Shown in pieces: positions 1 through 5,337 of a DNA stretch of 5,932 nucleotides; position 1 is the stretch's first letter; each line of letters opens with the position of its first letter. This DNA is from DATLAN01 sp035527455 (lineage in GTDB: Bacteria; Planctomycetota; Planctomycetia; Pirellulales; Thermoguttaceae): NCBI GenBank assembly GCA_035527455.1, contig DATLAN010000675.1, positions 1-5,932 on the forward strand, given 5' to 3'. The position numbers were made by a program, and so were the translations under genes. Below the pieces are notes generated by a model. The model had not been told where the DNA came from, made no database searches, and saw only the letters and a list, made by a program, of their open reading frames with translations.

Positions 1-138
1 GCCCGAATCGTGCTGGCCGCCAACGCCGGCTGTCTGCTGCAGATCGCGGCCCAGGTCCGGCGCAACGGCCATCCCCTGCGCGTGATGCACCCGATGGACC
101 TGCTCGACCTCAGCTACCGCGAAGAACAGCCCGAGTAG
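1..138 (+). CDS. C-terminal end of a (Fe-S)-binding oxidoreductase subunit, GlcF/LutA-like (partial)
   Basis: Only the last 45 codons are in the window, in frame 1 and ending with TAG. The peptide contains ANAGCLLQIAAQVRRNG followed by HPLRVMHPMDLLDLSYR. This matches the end of the second cysteine-rich (CCG-type) domain of glycolate oxidase iron-sulfur subunit GlcF and related lactate-utilisation LutA proteins, where an NPGC-L-Q-I motif is followed by a V-x-H-x-x-E/D-L-L-D segment. The visible Cys lies in that motif. In the family, this subunit carries Fe-S clusters and passes electrons from a flavin dehydrogenase partner that oxidises a 2-hydroxy acid. The partner would lie upstream, outside the window. 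The choice between GlcF, LutA and another CCG-domain protein cannot be made from this tail. A double-hairpin repeat begins 12 bases after the stop. Confidence 0.75.
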   Translation, partial: ARIVLAANAGCLLQIAAQVRRNGHPLRVMHPMDLLDLSYREEQPE

Positions 139-150
139 CCGCTTGCCATA

Positions 151-207
151 GTAGCCGTCTCGCTCCGCGAGACGTGGCTGCATCTCGCGGAGCGAGATGG
201 CTACTTT
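151..207. repeat. Double-hairpin palindromic repeat after the Fe-S subunit gene
   Basis: Two hairpins sit side by side in opposite orientation. The first has arms GTCTCGC (157-163) and GCGAGAC (167-173) around a TCC loop. The second has arms ATCTCGC (182-188) and GCGAGAT (192-198) around a GGA loop. The flanks GTAGCC (151-156) and GGCTAC (199-204) are also complementary, so 151-204 is one larger imperfect palindrome. The right part (187-207) recurs exactly at 3564-3584, next to the kinase stop codon. The element could act as a terminator or mRNA-stabilising structure, as it lies just downstream of a stop and ends in TTT. Equally it may simply be an interspersed repeat. Confidence 0.75.
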
Positions 208-252
208 GACTGTCCCCCATTACACCCTGGAAAACCAGGCCGTCCGTCGAGA

Positions 253-681
253 TTACTCAAACGACCATAATCGGTTCGTGTCCCCGTCCCCGGTGCCCTC
301 GGGGTCCTGCAGCGCGTCGGTCGAGCCGGAGGCGTCGTAGTGGTGATACTTGCTGCCCGCCTCGCCGTACTCGCTGATCAGGTCGCCGTACTCGTCGGTC
401 GTCGAGGTGTAAAGCATCTCGGTCTCGCCCGTGTCCGCGTCGGACTCCTGCAAGAGGCGGTTGAAGTCGTAGAGGAACCTCTTGCCCTGTTCGCCCACCG
501 TCTTGCCCACCCGTTTGCCGGCGGCGTTATAGCTGAAGGTTGACGGGTCGTTGACCGGCGGCTCGACCTCCGTCAACCGGCCCGTGGCGTCCCAGGCGTA
601 CTCGGTGATCGCCTCGTCCACTTCCTTCCCCTGCCGGTTCCCGGCCGCGTTCACCGGTGTCGCGGGTCCCGATGCTACCAC
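253..681 (-). pseudogene. RHS/YD-repeat protein fragment
   Basis: The open frame reads 142 residues from a GTG at 681. It shows degenerate YD repeats: EYAWDATGRLTEV, FSYNAAGKRVGKTV, KRFLYDFNRLLQE, then YTSTTDEYGDLISEYGEAG and YHHYDASGSTDALQD. This order is typical of the segment just before the conserved RHS core in long secreted RHS/YD proteins, which usually run to many hundreds or thousands of residues. Neither end is intact. A TGA lies in frame just upstream (685-687) in REP-like sequence, and the frame ends at LWSFE-stop before the expected core region (usually Y-x-AFG, then a GRxxD-type motif). There is no convincing ribosome binding site or signal peptide. I read it as a displaced internal scrap rather than a working gene. 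RHS loci often recombine and shed such orphan pieces. Confidence 0.75.
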
Positions 682-682
682 T

Positions 683-710
683 ATTCATTGTTCAAGCTCT
701 GACCCCAAAA
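683..710. repeat. REP-like sequence at the break of the RHS fragment
   Basis: On the minus strand this reads TTTTGGGGTCAGAGCTTGAA, continuing CAATGAAT. The RHS homology starts immediately beside it. The sequence resembles short palindromic-repeat ends that I associate with RAYT-type transposases in high-G+C bacteria, but that link is from memory and was not searched. Within the window I see only one copy and no paired arm. Confidence 0.3.
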
Positions 711-776
711 CGCCCAACTGAAGGGGCAGCAGCCTTTCGTTAGAACAATCGCGGTTTTGGTCCGGCCGGCGAAGAT

Positions 777-2138
777 CTATTCCTCAGCAGGTGGATTGTT
801 GATCAATTGGATGGCTTTTTCGGCAAAACGTTGACCGAGTTTGCTATAGCCTTCTCTTCCGTAATGAACTTTGTTGCCTTCGCCGTTTAGGTCGTCGGTA
901 TTCACCCAGGCACCGCGGAGGTGACCTTCGGCAACTTCGACTTGTGCTTTGCGTATCATCATCCAGTGCGCATGCTTGTTGCGAGCATCGCTTAAACGCC
1001 CGATGACAAAATTGAGGTCTTTCCTGCCAAGGTCTTCACGCAACTGATCCAGCAGGCCCAGCAGACTGGCTTTGTATACCTCGCCTTGCTGGATGCTTGT
1101 GTCTCGTTCCCCCTGCATCCAGACGAAAGTAACCGTCTGGATATTCTGCTCTTTGATCTGAGCTTCAACTTTGCTCATGAGACGATCATAGAGAATACCA
1201 TTGCCTTCTGGTATTTCACTTTCGCCAGTGGGCTTCCAGTTCTTGTACCATTGCTTGATGGGTTGGGCGCCCTTGGCGTCCTTAACGACAATCACGCTAT
1301 CTTGCCCGAAAGCATCGTGCAGGGCTGGGGTAAATGTTGCTTCCGGTCTTAGGCCAACCATGTTGGATTGGCCGGAAAGAATGAACAGGTGTTTGCCGGC
1401 GCTGGCATGTGCTTCCCTACGCTTGGTCTCTTCGTGAGAAACACCAGGTTCCGAGACGACGCCTCGAGACTGGCCGATCGAGACTGGGACAGAGATCTCA
1501 ACGGACGTCTCGCTAAGCGACTCCTTGAGTACCAATTTCAAGACCTGTTCTAGGGTCTTCGCTTTGCTGCCTTTGCGTACGGTTTCTACAGTTTGGACAT
1601 GAATGATGGTTTCGCCTTCGCACTTTACGAGTTTTCGATCCCCGCCGCCCACAAGAGCCCAGCCGCCAGGCATATCCCCAAACGACACGTCCACACTCTT
1701 GCCCTCAGCAATGTCGAGGATCAATTCTATGCAGTCTCCGCCCACCACGGCAGGCGTCGGCAGCGAAACATCAACCAGATTCGTTACAGATCCGACATGG
1801 AGTGGTGCAGGCAGGAGATTCTTGCATCCGATTCTCTCGACAAGATCACTGAACGAGACTTCCTCAGGATTGTAGTAAACCACGTTGCCCTCCCTGAGGC
1901 CAAAGAATCCATCGACAGTCATCTTCCCTATCGCCTTGACTCCATCGCCTCTCACGGCAGAGGCCCCCCTAGCCCAACAACGGACCGGAAATGCCGCCAC
2001 TCGCGTATTCTGGGAATCGAATTTGGCGCCAGAAACTGTCGCCATTTCCTGCGCATGGACTGGCGGAGTACAAGCCAAACTGATCGCACCAATCGCAAAC
2101 CATGGAACGCAACACGGGAAACAGTTCAAGATCTTCAT
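777..2138 (-). CDS. Secreted sialate O-acetylesterase-like (SASA domain) carbohydrate esterase
   Basis: This 453-residue protein has two parts. Residues 1-29 form an export signal: short N-terminus, hydrophobic stretch, VHA before Q30. A lipobox-like SLAC with Cys23 also makes a lipoprotein possible. Residues about 40-245 form a region I do not recognise, with Cys54, Cys105, Cys136 and Cys173. Residues about 248-445 are a SASA/SGNH-type esterase domain: LFILSGQSNM (nucleophile Ser258), FVWMQGERDT (340-347), and TDDLNGEGNKVHYGREG with His425 and upstream Asp415/416. Family members remove O-acetyl groups from sugars or polysaccharides outside the cytoplasm. The frame stays open to 2261, but I chose the ATG at 2138 because AAGGAG (2149-2154) lies 10 bases upstream and the signal sequence begins there. 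Its G+C is visibly lower than the kinase or mutarotase genes, suggesting acquisition. The substrate is not predictable. Confidence 0.85.
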   Translation of the reverse strand: MKILNCFPCCVPWFAIGAISLACTPPVHAQEMATVSGAKFDSQNTRVAAFPVRCWARGASAVRGDGVKAIGKMTVDGFFGLREGNVVYYNPEEVSFSDLVERIGCKNLLPAPLHVGSVTNLVDVSLPTPAVVGGDCIELILDIAEGKSVDVSFGDMPGGWALVGGGDRKLVKCEGETIIHVQTVETVRKGSKAKTLEQVLKLVLKESLSETSVEISVPVSIGQSRGVVSEPGVSHEETKRREAHASAGKHLFILSGQSNMVGLRPEATFTPALHDAFGQDSVIVVKDAKGAQPIKQWYKNWKPTGESEIPEGNGILYDRLMSKVEAQIKEQNIQTVTFVWMQGERDTSIQQGEVYKASLLGLLDQLREDLGRKDLNFVIGRLSDARNKHAHWMMIRKAQVEVAEGHLRGAWVNTDDLNGEGNKVHYGREGYSKLGQRFAEKAIQLINNPPAEE

Positions 2139-2148
2139 TTCTGGACCT

Positions 2149-2154
2149 CTCCTT
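2149..2154 (-). promoter_or_regulatory. Ribosome binding site deciding the esterase start
   Basis: AAGGAG on the minus strand, with a 10-base spacer to the ATG at 2138. It supports this start over the earlier ATG at 2261, whose 41 extra codons read through a hairpin and a tandem repeat and encode no signal sequence. Confidence 0.7.
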
Positions 2155-2159
2155 GTGTC

Positions 2160-2206
2160 CCAACAAACCTGCAGTTTGTTGGAAGTGAAATTTATTGGAA
2201 GTGAAA
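2160..2206 (-). repeat. Leader hairpin and 12-bp tandem direct repeat upstream of the esterase
   Basis: A perfect 9-bp stem is formed by CCAACAAAC (2160-2168) and GTTTGTTGG (2174-2182) around a CTGCA loop. The motif TTGGAAGTGAAA (plus strand) occurs at 2179-2190 and again at 2195-2206, a 16-base period, and its first copy overlaps the hairpin arm by four bases. Both lie just upstream of the esterase ribosome binding site, so they could be a regulator site or a leader mRNA structure. No convincing -35/-10 pair could be placed here. Confidence 0.6.
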
Positions 2207-2393
2207 ACTGACCACGCCTTTGTTTAATCGTTGCTGACAAGCATCGCCGAACTGGAAGCACGCATCGAGGAACTGCAACGGCAAGACGCTACAGATAATT
2301 GCCACTTCTCTTCGGTTGGTCACCCAGAAACTCGCCAGAATCTCGTATAGCCTCTCGGTCGCCGCGGGAACGATCACATCATGTCTTCGGGAC

Positions 2394-2917
2394 GGGTAAA
2401 GGGGTCGGGAGTCTTTATTTCGAGTTGTCTTGCGACGGCCGGGGGCGGCCGCGGGGACGTAGGGTGGATTGCAGGTTCAGTCGCTTCGCGGTCCGCTCCT
2501 GCCACGACGCCTCGCCAAACGGGGCACCGCGAAGGACCGACCGACGCAGCGACTCCAGTTCTGCTTCCGTTTGCGGCGTCTGCACGTGCTCCGGCCAGCG
2601 TCGGGGCATCGGCAGCGGACCCTCGTCCAACAGGCCGGCCTCGTCGCCGTGGACGCGATGCCAGAGACTCGACATGCCAGTGATTGGGCATCACGCACCA
2701 CGCCAAAACCCGCATCGGCAGTCGCTCTTTGGCCTGGACGATCACCTCCTCGAAGGCCTCGAAGTCGCGCCGCCTGGCGAAAATCCGCATCCGTCCCACG
2801 GCCCGATTGAGCACATGGTACGCATACCCCCCGCTGGCAACTCGCAATCGTCGAGGCATGGCCCGAGAATACCAAGCTCCCTCCGGTCTGTCAATCTAAA
2901 GACTCCCGACCTTACCC
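2394..2917 (-). mobile_element. Decayed RAYT unit with inverted-repeat ends
   Basis: The RAYT pseudogene is bracketed by an inverted repeat. On the plus strand the left copy at 2403-2417 is GGTCGGGAGTCTTTA and the right copy at 2897-2911 is its exact complement TAAAGACTCCCGACC. Similarity continues outward, with a 3-base length difference, to GGGTAA (2394-2399) and TTACCC (2912-2917). The left repeat contains the gene's TAA stop. RAYTs are single-strand transposases thought to mobilise REP palindromes, and genes flanked by their own REPs in opposite orientation are typical of the family. The transposase is broken, so this copy cannot move itself. Confidence 0.7.
2415..2859 (-). pseudogene. 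REP-associated tyrosine transposase (Y1_Tnp/RAYT), internally deleted
   Basis: The N-terminal part starts at ATG 2859 with MPRRLRVASGGYAYHVLNRA and runs to AWCVMPNHWHV. It contains the HUH-type metal-binding pair His60 and His62 (2674-2682). Reading then jumps by one base into another frame that begins SSLWHRVHGDEAGLL and continues through PQTEAELESLRRSVLRGAPF and QERTAKRLNLQSTLRPRGRPR to the TAA at 2415-2417. Intact family members are about 200-230 residues. Here roughly 80 residues that should lie between NHWH and SSLW are missing, including the Y-x-x-x-N-x-x-R-A segment with the catalytic tyrosine. The deletion is not a multiple of three, so the native frame instead runs on to 2374 as unrelated sequence. 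I infer one deletion around 2670-2676. The product would lack the nucleophile and be inactive. Confidence 0.85.
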
Positions 2918-3583
2918 TTTGCCGCCGGCCGTGTCGAGTGGCACAAGAAGCAGCGTTGATTCGGGAGGGGCCGCGCGGTAGGGTAGTGGATTTTCGTATA
3001 TTAGATATTAGATAGAGGTGCGCTGCGTAGGACGGACCTCCGGTCCGTCGCGACGGACTGGAAGTCCGTCCTACGAGCGGCTTCCTGCGAGTGGGTGGTT
3101 CTTGGAGGAATCGGGAATTGTTGCTCCGGAAAAGGCGAAATTTGGAAAAAGTGGACAAGAATACATAACGTGTTCGGGAGAAACGAGTTGCGGCGAGGGA
3201 GATTTGCGTGGGGTGATGCACCCGTCTCAGGGGTGAGGGTGGCGTAAGCAATTGGGAGAGAAGGAGTTGCGAGTTGTGGTATGATGCCGGCCGGTCGAGG
3301 GGGGAGTGGCGTGGGGCGGAAAATAATGGCGGAAATGGAGGGACGGGAGATGGGGTGGGGTGGCGCAAGGTGTTAGAAGACAAGAGGTTGGGATAACCGA
3401 GATGGGGCTGGCGGAGGGGGATTGATGACGCGCGAGGCGAAAAGGCGGGCAACAATTCCCGGCGGCGGGACGCTTGTTCGTGATGCTTGCGAAGCGGAGC
3501 TTCGCGGAAATGGGTTCCCAAGCGGAGTTTGGGAACCAGAAGGTGGCGGCGGGAAAAATGGTGGCGGAGCGAGATGGCTACTT
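2918..3583. other. Long gene-free spacer rich in repeats
   Basis: I see no credible gene here. Open frames on both strands translate palindromes or give low-complexity Pro/Ser/Arg-rich peptides without ribosome binding sites. From left to right it holds a short AT-rich TATTAGA tandem (about 2999-3014), a 50-bp palindrome (3026-3075), a plus-strand purine- and G-rich tract (about 3090-3480) with a G-quadruplex motif (3340-3360), and a hairpin cluster (3489-3584). Confidence 0.6.
3026..3075. repeat. Near-perfect 50-bp palindrome
   Basis: The arms 3026-3050 and 3051-3075 are complementary at 23 of 25 positions and meet without a spacer at CGTCG/CGACG. The outer ends read CGTAGGACGGAC and GTCCGTCCTACG. 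Each arm can also fold alone, as GACGGAC (3031-3037) pairs with GTCCGTC (3043-3049) around a CTCCG loop. Thus it can form a cruciform or two adjacent hairpins. It resembles abundant interspersed repeats that I recall from Pirellula-type genomes (not searched). Peptides such as VGRTSGPSRRTGSPSYE from this repeat are translation artefacts. Confidence 0.8.
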
Positions 3584-3584
3584 T
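3489..3584. repeat. Hairpin cluster downstream of the kinase gene
   Basis: Three units are packed together. Unit one pairs GCGAAGC (3489-3495) with GCTTCGC (3499-3505) around GGA. Unit two pairs GGTTCCCAA (3513-3521) with TTGGGAACC (3529-3537) around GCGGAGT. Unit three (3564-3584) is an exact copy of 187-207, but its left hairpin arm is missing. All share a GCGGAG core. The cluster lies at the 3' end of the kinase, and the last unit overlaps the TGA stop (3584-3586) by one base. It may terminate kinase transcription or protect the mRNA 3' end. Confidence 0.7.
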
Positions 3585-4519
3585 CAGTCGGCTGACACGA
3601 CTTCACCCAGCACCCATTCCCCAAACGTCGCGATCTCCAACTCCGTCAGCTTCTCGATCAACTCCCGAGGGCTCTGCGGGCGTCGCAGCGGTTCCTTCGA
3701 GAGCATCCCACGCACCAAGGCGACCACTTCCTCGGGCAGATGCGGCGCCAGGGATTGCAGATCCGGCGGCGTGACCTGCCTGTGCTGCGTGGCCAACTCG
3801 GCCAGGTCCCTGCCCTGAAACGGCAAGCGGCCGGAAAACACCTCGAACAGCACCACGCCCAGGCTGTAGATGTCGCTGCGGACGTCCGGCCGCAGCGCCG
3901 AGGTGATCCATTCCGGCGCTATGTAGTGGCACGTGCCGATCACGCAACGGTCCACGGCCGAACCGATTTCGTCGTGTCTTCGGGCGAAGGCCAGGTCGAG
4001 CAGCGTGACGTGCATTTCCGGCGAGAGGAGAATGTTCTCCGGCTTCACGTCGCCGTGCGTCCAGCCGGCCCGGTGCAGCGCGTCGAGTGCTTCGGCCACC
4101 TGGCGGGCGATCCACAGGGCCGCGGGCACCTCGATACGCCGCCCGGCCGCCAAATGGGCCTGGAGCGTCGAGCCGTCGAGCCAGGGCATCACCACGAACG
4201 GCGGCTCGTGCCGCAGGCCGGCTCCGAGCACGGCAACCACGTGCGGATGCGAGAGACTCCGTCCCACCTCGGCCTCCCGAGCCAACAGCCGGATCGCCTG
4301 CGGATCGCCCTCCCACTCGGGGCGGAGCATCTTCAGCGCATAGGCGCACGCGTGGTCCGCCCCGGCGTCGGCCGGCCGTGCCCGATAGACTCGGGCCAGA
4401 CTGCCTTCGGCCGCCAACTCGACCAACTCCCACGCCCCGACGCGCTGGGGCGGTTGACTCGGGCTGACGCGGCGCGCAGCGGCGGCACGTGCTCTCGATG
4501 TGGTGGGACTCTGGGTCAT
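3584..4519 (-). CDS. PknB-type serine/threonine protein kinase, kinase domain only
   Basis: This 311-residue protein phosphorylates Ser/Thr on unknown targets. The kinase domain spans about residues 28-290. Visible motifs are a divergent glycine loop (AAEGSLARVYRA, 36-47), ATP-binding Lys63 in YALKML, Glu82 of helix C, catalytic loop HGDVKPENILL (Asp157, Lys159, Asn162), metal-binding Asp175 in LLDLAFA, GTCHYIAPE (195-203), DIYSLGVVLFEVFSGRLPF (216-234) and RRP (279-281). HRD has become HGD and DFG has become DLA, but all directly catalytic residues remain. No transmembrane segment or sensor domain follows, so it is probably cytoplasmic. The start ATG at 4519 has no clear Shine-Dalgarno. The frame is open to 5596, but that extension runs antisense across the BIME and two lipoprotein genes. 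It is divergent from the small lipoprotein gene. Confidence 0.88.
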   Translation of the reverse strand: MTQSPTTSRARAAAARRVSPSQPPQRVGAWELVELAAEGSLARVYRARPADAGADHACAYALKMLRPEWEGDPQAIRLLAREAEVGRSLSHPHVVAVLGAGLRHEPPFVVMPWLDGSTLQAHLAAGRRIEVPAALWIARQVAEALDALHRAGWTHGDVKPENILLSPEMHVTLLDLAFARRHDEIGSAVDRCVIGTCHYIAPEWITSALRPDVRSDIYSLGVVLFEVFSGRLPFQGRDLAELATQHRQVTPPDLQSLAPHLPEEVVALVRGMLSKEPLRRPQSPRELIEKLTELEIATFGEWVLGEVVSAD

Positions 4520-4695
4520 TCGATAGAGCGCGGGACAGGATTCAAGCGCGATGGGTCGTATAAAACGGTATCGGTCGCGAAGGCGCGGAAGTTGAGGGGG
4601 AGGCCTGCAAAGGTGCATTGCCGCCCCCCCCTGAGAGCCGCGCCGAAACAACTTGTTCAATGGGTGGCACGCACGGCCGTCGCTCCTTGGTGCCC

Positions 4696-4724
4696 TTGTG
4701 AGAGATTTTCGTGGAGAATACAAT
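4696..4724 (+). promoter_or_regulatory. Sigma70-type promoter of the small lipoprotein gene
   Basis: A -35 box TTGTGA (4696-4701) and a -10 box TACAAT (4719-4724, five of six consensus bases) are separated by exactly 17 bases. Transcription would start near 4731, giving a leader of about 36 bases before the ATG at 4767. No equally good promoter was found for the divergent kinase in this 247-base gap. Confidence 0.55.
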
Positions 4725-4766
4725 GAAAGTTTCGGGGGTTGCAGTCGTGATTCGAAAGGGATTTCC

Positions 4767-5090
4767 ATGATCGAGAAGATCTTATGTGTGTGTTGCCTGC
4801 CGGCGTTCTGTCTGGCGACGGTGATTGGCTGTACGCCGCCGTGCGGCGGGAGTGCGGGCACCGACAAAACTTGCGACGGGAAGGCGCCGTGTTGCGAGAA
4901 GTCCGGAACTGAGGAAGACAAGACCGCCGGCGAGACGACGCCCGTAGGACAGCCCCCCGTCGAAAAGACCCCCGCCGTCGAATCGCCCGGAACGACCACG
5001 CCCGCCGGAACCCCGATCGACGACAATCCCCCGCTGAACCTTCTGCCGCTTCCCGCCGACCTCCCGCCTTCGACCACCACCCCGCGGTAA
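4767..5090 (+). CDS. Small Cys-rich, Pro/Thr-rich predicted lipoprotein
   Basis: I do not recognise this 107-residue protein. It begins MIEKILCVCCLPAFCLATVI, a short hydrophobic signal, followed by lipobox V-I-G-Cys22. After processing, Cys22 would carry the lipid and anchor the protein in a membrane. The next residues are Cys-rich (Cys26, Cys34, Cys40, Cys41). The remainder is low-complexity, rich in Pro, Thr, Glu and Ala (GETTPVGQPPVEKTP, then PGTTTPAGTP), ending LPPSTTTPR, and looks disordered like a linker. I chose the ATG at 4767 because AAAGGG (4755-4760) lies six bases upstream and the signal starts there. The frame could extend back to 4653, but that would bury the signal and start before the promoter. 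It could be a cell-envelope spacer or a metal- or disulfide-binding protein, but nothing visible decides this. Confidence 0.65.
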   Translation: MIEKILCVCCLPAFCLATVIGCTPPCGGSAGTDKTCDGKAPCCEKSGTEEDKTAGETTPVGQPPVEKTPAVESPGTTTPAGTPIDDNPPLNLLPLPADLPPSTTTPR

Positions 5091-5127
5091 GCCGCCGGGA
5101 AACTCCCGGAAGCCGTGAGCGGTGAGT

Positions 5128-5312
5128 CGAAAATGGGGACTGGCTCCGGGCCGTGTTTCAGCTCCAAAGTCGCGAAAAGCGTACGGTGGTCCGGTGCCTG
5201 TCCCCTTTTTCGACGGCTTTCCGAATAGCGTCCGGATATGCGGACTGGCTCCGTCGGCCGCGCGAAATAGCCCGGAATGAGCCCATCACGACGGAGCCAG
5301 TACCCATTTTCG
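5128..5312. repeat. BIME-like composite of REP-like palindromic units
   Basis: The 185-bp element has 21-bp inverted ends (5128-5148 and 5292-5312) matching at 20 of 21 positions, with the shape CGAAAATGGG-x-ACTGGCTCCG. A third related arm at 5192-5212, in inverted orientation, matches the left end at 18 of 21 positions. A fourth arm ACTGGCTCCGTCG (5244-5256) is an exact complement of CGACGGAGCCAGT (5289-5301). Arms one and two, and three and four, therefore form two successive hairpins with loops of about 43 and 32 bases. It begins 37 bases after the lipoprotein stop. It resembles REP/BIME elements moved by RAYTs, but its arms differ from the RAYT unit ends at 2394-2917, so it would belong to another family. 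Open frames through it are artefacts. Confidence 0.75.
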
Positions 5313-5337
5313 GGCTCCCGCAGTTCAGTTCGAGTTC

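Noticed and set aside
139..207. A CRISPR-like repeat array
   Set aside because: There are only two inverted units with no regularly spaced direct repeats or spacers.
1593..2211. Plus-strand open frames opposite the esterase gene
   Set aside because: They are antisense shadows; the minus-strand frame carries the signal peptide and SASA motifs.
2231..2341. Plus-strand peptide LTSIAELEARIEELQRQD, resembling the coiled-coil start of IS66-type transposases
   Set aside because: Only about 18 residues look coiled-coil, the following sequence does not continue as a transposase, and the frame ends at a TAG. Too short and generic to call an IS remnant.
3018..3236. A 72-codon open frame on the plus strand
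   Set aside because: Its first third is the 50-bp palindrome translated. The rest has no family resemblance.
2742..3521. A 259-codon open frame on the minus strand
   Set aside because: The translation is Pro/Ser/Arg-rich, includes translated palindrome sequence (GRTSSPSRRTGGPSYA) and overlaps the RAYT gene in another frame. There is no ribosome binding site or recognisable domain.
3603..4726. Several long open frames on both strands over the kinase
   Set aside because: High G+C creates long antisense and out-of-frame readings; only the frame ending at 3584 shows kinase motifs.
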